Source: Methanoculleus sp.
GTDB taxonomy: Archaea > Halobacteriota > Methanomicrobia > Methanomicrobiales > Methanoculleaceae
Direction of reading: 5' to 3'
NCBI RefSeq assembly: GCF_020696975.1
Contig: NZ_JAJGBK010000027.1
Coordinates: 1 to 58,750 of the forward strand
DNA: 58,750 nucleotides
The position numbers were made by a program, and so were the translations under genes. The first letter of the stretch is position 1. Every line of letters starts with the position of its first letter. Below the pieces are notes generated by a model. It was not told where the DNA came from. It did not search any database and saw nothing but the letters and a program-made list of their open reading frames with translations. Positions 52,717 to 58,750 of this stretch are shown here, one piece after another.

Positions 52717-52788
52717 GATCCGGGTATCCGATGCCGGTCAGAAAAATAGAGGGCTTGAAACACAAAAAAGGATCAGCGGGCCCGCGCG

Positions 52789-53427
52789 TCACTCCGCCGG
52801 CTCCTGCCGGGCCCCCTTCCACTCCCCCTTCAGTTCGGGGTAGTCCGCGAGGATCTTGCTGACCGTGCTCCGGCTGACATCGAACATCCGGCAGATCTGG
52901 CTGATGCTCGTCCCGGCCTGCCGTATCGTGAGGAGAGCCTCGACCTGCCCCTCGTTGAGCGCCCTCGGCCTCCCGATCGGCCGCCCGTCCCCTTTCTTCG
53001 CCTTCTTCGAGGCGACAGGAGCGGCTTTCCGGGCACTCTCCCGGTACTGGTCCATATACGCAATGAAGTTCGCGATGGCCTCCCGCCGGAGTTCCGGCTC
53101 GTCCCGGAACCCGAAGAAGTCGTTGTTCACGCAGTAGACGGTATATTGGTCGTTTAATCTCTTGAGTGTCGCAAGCCCGGTGTCCATATCCCGGGCAAGG
53201 CCCGCAAGATCGTAGATGATGATATCGGGGCAATTATTGGCGGCGCAGTAGTCCAGCATATCAGCGAAGCCTTTTCGCTTCTCTGGCGGTGTTGCATTTG
53301 CACGGTGGTCATTGAAGAATTCGACAATCTGAAACCGGTATTTACAATAGTTCTCGACATCGGCTTTCTGTGCAGCGAAATCTCCCTTTTTTCTCGTATT
53401 CAAGTATGCCACGGCATCTTTTTTCAT
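52789..53427 (-). CDS. Serine-recombinase homologue lacking the catalytic serine
   Basis: A 212-residue protein with a resolvase-like N-terminal domain (about 1-110) and a Hin-type helix-turn-helix (GRPRALNEGQVEALLTIRQAG then ISQICRMFDVSRSTVSKIL, about 155-200). The usual Y-x-R-V-S-T active site reads AYLNTRKKG, so catalytic Ser and first Arg are absent, and the LDRLxR block reads LAGLARD with only one Arg. It may be a DNA-binding regulator or structural relative and not an active recombinase. TATA-type GTATATATTG lies upstream, predicting a leaderless mRNA at ATG 53427. Sequence upstream to 53871 in the same frame is a shadow of ribB. Confidence 0.75.
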   Translation of the reverse strand: MKKDAVAYLNTRKKGDFAAQKADVENYCKYRFQIVEFFNDHRANATPPEKRKGFADMLDYCAANNCPDIIIYDLAGLARDMDTGLATLKRLNDQYTVYCVNNDFFGFRDEPELRREAIANFIAYMDQYRESARKAAPVASKKAKKGDGRPIGRPRALNEGQVEALLTIRQAGTSISQICRMFDVSRSTVSKILADYPELKGEWKGARQEPAE

Positions 53428-53449
53428 CCGTTTAAAATGCCGTACAATT

Positions 53450-53459
53450 GTATATATTG
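53450..53459 (-). promoter_or_regulatory. TATA box of the recombinase homologue
   Basis: CAATATATAC on the minus strand, centred about 27 bases before the ATG, so the transcript is predicted to start at or next to the start codon. Confidence 0.5.
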
Positions 53460-53596
53460 TTTTTGAAAAAACATGAGGAACGCTATTTTGCGGCGGAGTT
53501 GGGAAACCCGCATAGGTTTCCGCTCTCCGCCGGGGATGTGTAAAAAGGCCCTCCTGATACATGGGAGAGGGCGGGCCCGAGATGAAGCGGTGGGGG

Positions 53597-54274
53597 TTAC
53601 GCCCCCGACGTTCGCGACTCCCACCGGTCGAGGACGTCCTGCCCCTCGACGAAGACGAGCCCGTGCTTTCGGGCGTAGGCCATCGCGTCCTCTTTTGAGA
53701 GGGCGAACCCCGTCTCGTCGTCCAGCATCTCGCAGATCGTGACCGCCGGGGTGATGTTGGCCATCCCGGCAAGCGCGATCGAGAGCTCGGTCTGGCCGCG
53801 CCGCTCATCGAGCAGCCGGTCCGCGGCCCGGAGAAGCGCCATGTGCCCCGGTGTCCGGAAATGCGCGGCAAAGTCGTGCCCGCCGCCGTTGAGCGACTTT
53901 TTAACCTCGTCCGCGATGGCCGTGACCGTCAATGCGCGGTCCCTATCCGTGATCCCGGTGTAGGTCTCCCGGTGGTTCACCCAGAGCGAGAAGGACGAGT
54001 GGTTTTTCGGGTCGTAGGGGACCTCGCCGTCCTTCTCGACGAGGCTGCAGGCCCGCAGAACATCGTGGGCGAACGGGAGGCCGAGCCTCTTTGCGGCCTC
54101 GGGATGGACCGCCGTGCAGATCAGCCCGCCGCCATCTTTGCGCATCTGCCGGATGTGGGCGGGGGTGACCGCATCCGACCGGATCGCGAAATCGGTCTCG
54201 CGTTCGCGGTTGTCAAAGTCGTAGAGCAGGACGAATTCGCCCCTTGCGAGGGCCTGTATGGCTGCATCAATCAT
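53597..54274 (-). CDS. ribB: 3,4-dihydroxy-2-butanone 4-phosphate synthase
   Basis: A 225-residue RibB, which makes the four-carbon unit of riboflavin from ribulose 5-phosphate. LLYDFDNRERETDFAIRSD is the acidic metal-binding motif, and GGHDFAAHFRTPGHMALLRA with RRGQTELSIALA forms the rest of the active site. Its start overlaps ribK by eight bases; the two make a riboflavin/FMN operon. Confidence 0.94.
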   Translation of the reverse strand: MIDAAIQALARGEFVLLYDFDNRERETDFAIRSDAVTPAHIRQMRKDGGGLICTAVHPEAAKRLGLPFAHDVLRACSLVEKDGEVPYDPKNHSSFSLWVNHRETYTGITDRDRALTVTAIADEVKKSLNGGGHDFAAHFRTPGHMALLRAADRLLDERRGQTELSIALAGMANITPAVTICEMLDDETGFALSKEDAMAYARKHGLVFVEGQDVLDRWESRTSGA

Positions 54275-54935
54275 GGGTTATCTCCACCTCGATCGTATCG
54301 TTATCGGTCAGGTTCAGGACTTTGCGGAGTTCGCACCCGGCGATCACCTCGATGATGTCCTCCGGGTAGTGGGTGCGGGAGGGCTCGACGATCGCGCACG
54401 CCTGCCCCTGTATCCGGCAGGGGAGCATCCGCGCACCGCCGAACGTCCGCTCATCGGCGGTGAATCCCGGGACGTCGATCCACCCGGCATGGTCGAGCTG
54501 CTTGCGGACCTGGATGCTCGCCGCATCGAGTTTGATGTTCAGGGTTCCGGGGAAGGGTTCAAATCCTAGATACTCGCCGAAATGCTCCTTATAGTGGGGG
54601 AGGCTCATGTAGTAGCGGCCTTCCCCGAGTCCGCTGATCACCGTCCCGGCGAGGACGTACTGCCTTCGTTCCGGATTGAATATCCTCACGTAATCCGCAT
54701 ACTCCCGCCGCAGCGCCTGTTCGCCCTCCCGGGTGACGGCCACATACTGGCCGTCGGGCTTCATCGACCGGATGACGAACTGCTGCCGTTCAAGCGCGAT
54801 CAGCCGCCGCGAGGCGGTCTGGGGGCTGATACCCAGCTCGCTTCCAAGCGACTGCGACGAGAGCCAGATGGGCCCCCGGCACCCGCCAAGCAGGGCGATC
54901 GTCTTCAAGGACTGCAGATCTTCCGCTTCAACCAT
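54267..54935 (-). CDS. ribK: CTP-dependent riboflavin kinase with N-terminal HTH domain
   Basis: A 222-residue archaeal RibK. The N-terminal winged helix (SSQSLGSELGISPQTASRRLIALE) probably regulates; the kinase domain (about residues 90-222) has GTVISGLGEGRYYMSLPHY, FGFEPFPGTLN-type LGFEPFPGTLNIK and GFTADERTFGGA. It uses CTP to make FMN. An upstream ATG at 54956 lies at the TATA box itself and is probably not transcribed; ATG 54935 coincides with the predicted transcription start, so the mRNA is likely leaderless. Confidence 0.9.
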   Translation of the reverse strand: MVEAEDLQSLKTIALLGGCRGPIWLSSQSLGSELGISPQTASRRLIALERQQFVIRSMKPDGQYVAVTREGEQALRREYADYVRIFNPERRQYVLAGTVISGLGEGRYYMSLPHYKEHFGEYLGFEPFPGTLNIKLDAASIQVRKQLDHAGWIDVPGFTADERTFGGARMLPCRIQGQACAIVEPSRTHYPEDIIEVIAGCELRKVLNLTDNDTIEVEITHD

Positions 54936-54956
54936 TATATCAGAATTGAGATGCAT

Positions 54957-54966
54957 ACTATATACG
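54957..54966 (-). promoter_or_regulatory. TATA box of the ribK-ribB operon
   Basis: GTATATAGTA on the minus strand. Spacing to ATG 54935 is about 25 bases, the usual TATA-to-start distance. Confidence 0.55.
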
Positions 54967-55056
54967 GGTTGCGCAAGGATCCCTGCCGGGCATTCTTCGT
55001 GAAATGTCGAAATGGGATACGCTAATTTTTTAAGTCAGAGCGGTAACAGTACCTGC

Positions 55057-55767
55057 ATGAAATCCGGAGTGCGGCATCAACTCGCCGAAAAAATGGCAGG
55101 AGAGATCACACTCTCGGACTCACCGGGTCAGGCCTTAAAGAAGTGGCGGCAGAGTTTCAACATTCCTCCGGGAGTGCTCGCCGAACGCCTTGAGGTCTCT
55201 CCCTCAGTTATCAGTGATTACGAAAGCGGACGACGAAAGAGTCCGGGAACCGCCATCGTCGGCAAGATTGTCGATACGATCCTCTCGATCGATGAGGACA
55301 ACGGTGGCCGGTACATCAACAAATTTGCAAAAATTCTGTACAGTGAGTTCGACGAAGACGTCATCTACGACATCCACGAGTATGCATCCCCGGTGAGCCT
55401 CTCGGAGTTTGCCGAAGTCATCGGCGCCGTCACACTCTGCGGCTCGATGGACCAGGCGATCTACGGGTACACGGTGATAAACAGCCTCAATGCGATCCTC
55501 CAGCTCTCTTCGAGTGAGTTCAACCGCATCTACGGCTGGAGCACGGAGCGTGCCCTCATCTTCACCGAGGTCTCGACCGGGAAGTCCCCCATGGTGGCGA
55601 TCCGGGTCACGCCCTTCAAACCCCGGTGCGTGGTGCTGCAGGGCATCAGCCCGGGAGAGGTTCACCCGCTCATCCCGGGGCTTGCGGAGCGTGACCGCAT
55701 AACGGTGCTCTGCACCGAGGTGGATGTCGAGACGATCATCAGTTCACTGCGAGGAACGTTATGGTAG
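55057..55767 (+). CDS. HTH transcriptional regulator of the mevalonate-entry operon
   Basis: A 236-residue protein with an XRE-type helix-turn-helix near the N terminus ([26 protein letters not shown]) and a C-terminal ligand-like domain ([37 protein letters not shown]). It overlaps the HMG-CoA synthase start by seven bases, an arrangement that suggests control of isoprenoid synthesis. ATG 55057 is used; the longer ORF from 55012 crosses an AT-rich promoter (TAATTTTTTAAG at 55023-55034). It is divergent from ribK. Confidence 0.82.
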   Translation: MKSGVRHQLAEKMAGEITLSDSPGQALKKWRQSFNIPPGVLAERLEVSPSVISDYESGRRKSPGTAIVGKIVDTILSIDEDNGGRYINKFAKILYSEFDEDVIYDIHEYASPVSLSEFAEVIGAVTLCGSMDQAIYGYTVINSLNAILQLSSSEFNRIYGWSTERALIFTEVSTGKSPMVAIRVTPFKPRCVVLQGISPGEVHPLIPGLAERDRITVLCTEVDVETIISSLRGTLW

Positions 55768-56813
55768 GCATTTACTCATACGGCGTCTACATCCCGCGAT
55801 ACCGGATAAAAGTCCCGGAGATCGCGCGGGTCTGGGGCGGCAATGCAAACGACGTCATGAGAGGTCTTGGGGTCTTTGAGAAGTCTGTCCCCGATCTCGA
55901 TGAAGACACAGCAACGATCGCCGTCGAGGCGGCACGGGCCGCGCTCCGGCGAAGAGCCGTCGACACCGACGCGATCGGCGCCATCTACGTGGGGAGCGAG
56001 TCGCACCCCTACGCGGTCAAGCCCACGGCCTGCACGGTCGGCGAGGCGATCGGGGCGACCCCGAACATGACCGCCGCCGACTACGAGTTCGCGTGCAAGG
56101 CGGGGACCGCCGGTATCCAGACCTGCATGGGTATGGTCAAGAGCAAGATGATCCCGTTCGGGATCGCCATCGGTGCGGACGTGGCCCAGGGGGCTCCCGG
56201 GGACGCGCTCGAGTACACGGCGGCGGCCGGCGGGGCGGCGTTTGTCATCGGCGAAGGGGAGACCATCGCCGATATCAACCGGACCTGCTCGTTCACCACC
56301 GACACTCCCGACTTCTGGCGGCGGGAAGGGCAGAACTACCCCCGCCACGGCGGACGGTTCACTGGCGACCCCGGCTACTTCAAGCACGTCCAGGGCGCCG
56401 CCCGGCTGATGTTTGAACAGGCGGGGACGAACCCGAAGGACTACGACTACGCCGTCTTCCACCAGCCCAACGCCAAGTTCCCGCAGCGGGTGGCGAAGAT
56501 GCTCGGGTTTACGGACGACCAGATCAAGCCCGGCCTCGTCGTCCCGAGGCTCGGGAACACCTACTCGGGGGCATCGATGATCGGGCTTGCGGCGACGCTC
56601 GATGTGGCGAAACCGGGCGACCGGATCTTTGTGACCTCGTTCGGGTCCGGAGCCGGGAGCGACGCGTTCGATATCACGGTCACCGACGCCATCGAGTCCG
56701 GGGAGTTCAACCGGGCGGCGGCGCCGAGCGTGGAGAAACTGCTCGCGAACCCGATATACCTGGACTATGCACTGTATGCCAAACACAAGGGAAAGATCGT
56801 GATGCAGAAATGA
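55761..56813 (+). CDS. Hydroxymethylglutaryl-CoA synthase
   Basis: A 350-residue archaeal HMG-CoA synthase, condensing acetyl-CoA with acetoacetyl-CoA for isoprenoid lipids. [14 protein letters not shown] opens the protein, [13 protein letters not shown] has the catalytic cysteine, [11 protein letters not shown] the active histidine, and [17 protein letters not shown] the C-terminal site. It overlaps the regulator upstream and the thiolase downstream by a few bases; the archaeal enzyme works in a complex with thiolase and the DUF35 protein. Confidence 0.95.
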   Translation: MVGIYSYGVYIPRYRIKVPEIARVWGGNANDVMRGLGVFEKSVPDLDEDTATIAVEAARAALRRRAVDTDAIGAIYVGSESHPYAVKPTACTVGEAIGATPNMTAADYEFACKAGTAGIQTCMGMVKSKMIPFGIAIGADVAQGAPGDALEYTAAAGGAAFVIGEGETIADINRTCSFTTDTPDFWRREGQNYPRHGGRFTGDPGYFKHVQGAARLMFEQAGTNPKDYDYAVFHQPNAKFPQRVAKMLGFTDDQIKPGLVVPRLGNTYSGASMIGLAATLDVAKPGDRIFVTSFGSGAGSDAFDITVTDAIESGEFNRAAAPSVEKLLANPIYLDYALYAKHKGKIVMQK

Positions 56814-57970
56814 GAGACGTAGCAGTAATCGGCATCGGGTGCACGGAGTTCGGGGAGCACTGGAGCACCTCGTTCCGGGACCTCTTTGTGAAGGCCGGAG
56901 CGCTGGCGCTTGAGGATGCCGGGCTCTCCGGGGAAACCCTCGACGCCCTCTATGTGGGGAACATGAGCGCCGGGCGGTTCGTCGAGCAGGAGCATATCGG
57001 TGCCCTGATCGCGGACTACGCCGGGCTTGCGACCAACCACGTCGCCTCGACCAGGGTGGAGGCGGCCTGCGCCTCCGGCGGGCTTGCCTTCCGGCAGGCG
57101 GTGACCGCGGTCGCGAGCGGCATGGAGGATATCGTCGTCGCGGCGGGCGTCGAGAAGATGACGGACGTCGGGACCGGGGCGAGCGTGGATATGCTCGCGA
57201 GCGCCGCGGACCGCGAGTGGGAGGGGTTCGCCGGGGCGACCTTCCCGGGCCTGTATGCGATGATCGCAAACGACTACATGCACCGCTACCCGCTCACCCG
57301 CGAGCAGCTTGCACAGGTCGCGGTCAAGAACCACGAGAACGGGGCAAGGAACCCGATCGCGCAGTTCCGGAACAGGATCACGGTCGATACGGTCCTGAAT
57401 TCCTCGCTCGTGGCCGACCCCCTGCGGCTCTTCGACTGCTCGCCGATCACCGACGGTGCGGCGGCGGTCGTCGTGGTGCCGCTCGAGCGTGCCCGCGAGT
57501 TCACCGACTCGCCGGTGCGGGTGCTTGCGAGCGCCCAGGCGAGCGACACCATCGCGCTCCACGACCGGCGGGACATATCGACCCTGGACGCCACGGTCGC
57601 CGCAGGCAAACGGGCGTTCGCCCAGGCGAAACTCACCCAGAAGGACATCGATATGGTCGAGGTCCACGACTGCTTCACGATCGCCGAGATCTGCGCGATC
57701 GAGGACCTCGGGTTCTGCAAGAAGGGCGAGGCGGGGAGGCTCACCGCGGAAGGGGCAACGGCCCTCGGCGGGGAGATCCCGGTGAACACGAGCGGCGGCC
57801 TGAAGGCCTGCGGCCACCCGGTCGGTGCGACGGGGATCAAGCAGATCTGCGAGATTGTGACGCAACTGCGCGGCGATGCCGGCGCACGGCAGGTGGACGC
57901 GGAGATTGGTATGGCGCATAACGTGGGCGGCACCGGCGCGACGGTCGTCGTGCACATCCTGGGGGCGTAA
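56810..57970 (+). CDS. Thiolase (acetyl-CoA C-acetyltransferase, archaeal SCP2-like)
   Basis: A 386-residue thiolase giving acetoacetyl-CoA. [12 protein letters not shown] holds the nucleophilic cysteine, [11 protein letters not shown] the conserved His of the archaeal subfamily, and [14 protein letters not shown] the C-terminal His motif. Because thiolysis is favoured, the archaeal enzyme forms a channelling complex with HMG-CoA synthase and a DUF35 OB-fold protein, which is the next gene. ATG overlaps the synthase stop by four bases. Confidence 0.93.
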   Translation: MRDVAVIGIGCTEFGEHWSTSFRDLFVKAGALALEDAGLSGETLDALYVGNMSAGRFVEQEHIGALIADYAGLATNHVASTRVEAACASGGLAFRQAVTAVASGMEDIVVAAGVEKMTDVGTGASVDMLASAADREWEGFAGATFPGLYAMIANDYMHRYPLTREQLAQVAVKNHENGARNPIAQFRNRITVDTVLNSSLVADPLRLFDCSPITDGAAAVVVVPLERAREFTDSPVRVLASAQASDTIALHDRRDISTLDATVAAGKRAFAQAKLTQKDIDMVEVHDCFTIAEICAIEDLGFCKKGEAGRLTAEGATALGGEIPVNTSGGLKACGHPVGATGIKQICEIVTQLRGDAGARQVDAEIGMAHNVGGTGATVVVHILGA

Positions 57971-57972
57971 GA

Positions 57973-58365
57973 ATGTCGGTATCACGGTTCTGGAGAAAGA
58001 TCCCGCAGCGGTATAACCTGGTCGGGACGCAGTGCACGACCTGCGGGCGGTACTTCTTCCCGCCCCGGTCGCTCTGCCCCGACTGCCGGCGGAGCGGCAA
58101 GATCGTCGACCACCAGTTCACCGGCGAGGGGACGGTCGTCACCTACACGGTGATCCGGTCGGCAAGCGACCAGTTCGAGAACACGACCCCCTACGTCCTC
58201 GCGATCGTCGAGCTCGACGAGGGGCCGCGGCTCACGACCCAGGTCGCCTGCACGCCTGAGGAGGCAGCGATCGGGATGCGGGTCAAAAGTGTCTTCCGCC
58301 GGGTGACGGCGGACGGCGAGAGCGGGACCATCCACTACGGCACGAAGTTCGTGCCGGTGGAGTAA
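57973..58365 (+). CDS. Zinc-ribbon OB-fold protein (DUF35), partner of thiolase and HMG-CoA synthase
   Basis: A 130-residue DUF35 protein: an N-terminal zinc ribbon (CTTCGRYFFPPRSLCPDCRR) followed by an OB fold (FTGEGTVVTYTVIRSA, YVLAIVELDEGPRLTTQV). In archaea it bridges thiolase and HMG-CoA synthase and helps bind CoA so that acetoacetyl-CoA is passed on. It begins two bases after the thiolase stop and ends the operon. Confidence 0.92.
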   Translation: MSVSRFWRKIPQRYNLVGTQCTTCGRYFFPPRSLCPDCRRSGKIVDHQFTGEGTVVTYTVIRSASDQFENTTPYVLAIVELDEGPRLTTQVACTPEEAAIGMRVKSVFRRVTADGESGTIHYGTKFVPVE

Positions 58366-58750
58366 CTCCAAACTCTACCCCCATTCGTAACTCCAGACAC
58401 AACCCCCATGTGAGTTGACAGGGTCTCCGGGCTCTTGCACGGAGATCCGATCACGCTCTGTACCCCCTATTTTTCGTGATGTGAGGGGTGTGAGGGTGTG
58501 AAAGGGCGTATCTGGGGGGCTGTACTTCAGACTTGCTATTCCCCGGGCCAGGATTTCCTATTGTTATGCCTGGAGTGGATTTCGGGAGACATCGCGATAG
58601 GAGGACGATCGGGAGGGCGGCGCCATCCGCTACAGAATGAATCGCCCGCCGGTGGAATGATTTTACCTCGTTTCAGTTACACTGATACCAAATTGCAGAC
58701 GGAAAACAACCCTAGCGATGGGAAACCCGGTACACTGGACCGTGGTGGAT
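58366..58750. other. Intergenic region at the window end
   Basis: No gene recognised. Two imperfect 25-base units beginning TAACTCCA (58363 and 58388), C-rich on this strand, directly follow the last stop codon. The rest has mixed composition with no reading frame of note. Confidence 0.35.

Noticed and set aside
53428-53871. N-terminal extension of the recombinase homologue
   Set aside because: The extension is antisense shadow of ribB and crosses the TATA box; ATG 53427 is the natural start.
54555-54575. tRNA-like GGGTTCAAATCC
   Set aside because: It lies inside the conserved ribK coding region (the EPFPGT block) and has no partner arms.
55776-57269. 497-codon minus-strand ORF over the HMG-CoA synthase and thiolase genes
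   Set aside because: Low-complexity Arg/Pro/Ser sequence opposite two well-identified enzymes; shadow frame.

Overview
The window reads as chromosome of a GC-rich hydrogenotrophic methanogen, most likely a Methanoculleus-like member of the Methanomicrobiales. Archaeal markers are the thermosome, agmatidine synthase TiaS, CTP-dependent riboflavin kinase RibK, deoxyhypusine synthase, archaeal RPA with its RPA-associated partner, adenosylcobinamide amidohydrolase CbiZ, the HMG-CoA synthase/thiolase/DUF35 trio, PorBAGD, and promoters of the TATA-box type, several with the start codon near the predicted transcription start. No rRNA, tRNA or CRISPR array was found.

Layout. 1-6109: end of a surface-polysaccharide locus with three CapK-type adenylate-forming paralogues, a FemAB/GNAT-like transferase and a CapA-type protein. 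6293-9042: porBAGD, pyruvate:ferredoxin oxidoreductase. 9020-9409: an antisense zinc-ribbon gene broken by an in-frame UGA. 9581-12796: Hsp20, a thioredoxin-fold DUF255 protein and an OsmC protein. 13086-19664: a defence island with a Panacea-like/PIN pair, a single-chain restriction-modification enzyme with an AT-rich target-recognition segment, an HNH nuclease and a decayed antitoxin/PIN locus. 20013-27292: MBL-rhodanese protein, ADP-forming acyl-CoA synthetase, an iron/cobalamin-type ABC importer and a DUF1622 membrane protein. 27293-29020: an AT-rich accessory patch with two unknown genes and a frameshifted gene remnant. 29021-32288: Nudix hydrolase, family-4 uracil-DNA glycosylase, a mini-hairpin array, lysyl-tRNA synthetase and YwbE. 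32291-38153: three tandem membrane histidine kinases. 38422-48117: thermosome, a COG1395 regulator, tiaS, deoxyhypusine synthase, pyrF, an NrdD-tail-like zinc protein with cbiZ, DUF1858, and the RPA operon. 48342-51251: a cassette of exported proteins, one of them a frameshifted caspase-fold-like (DUF6345-like) protein, bracketed by two copies of a structured about 80-bp repeat. 51421-58365: erythromycin-esterase-like protein, a serine-recombinase homologue lacking the catalytic serine, ribB/ribK, then a mevalonate-entry operon (regulator, HMG-CoA synthase, thiolase, OB-fold protein).

Functional picture. The core is housekeeping: acetyl-CoA to pyruvate, acetyl-CoA to HMG-CoA for isoprenoid lipids, riboflavin/FMN, pyrimidine, eIF5A modification, tRNA-Ile2 decoding, protein folding, and DNA replication/repair. 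The accessory parts (surface-sugar cluster, defence island, AT-rich patch, repeat-flanked exported cassette) carry the unusual signals. All assignments come from reading motifs and codon frames by eye; no database search was run.
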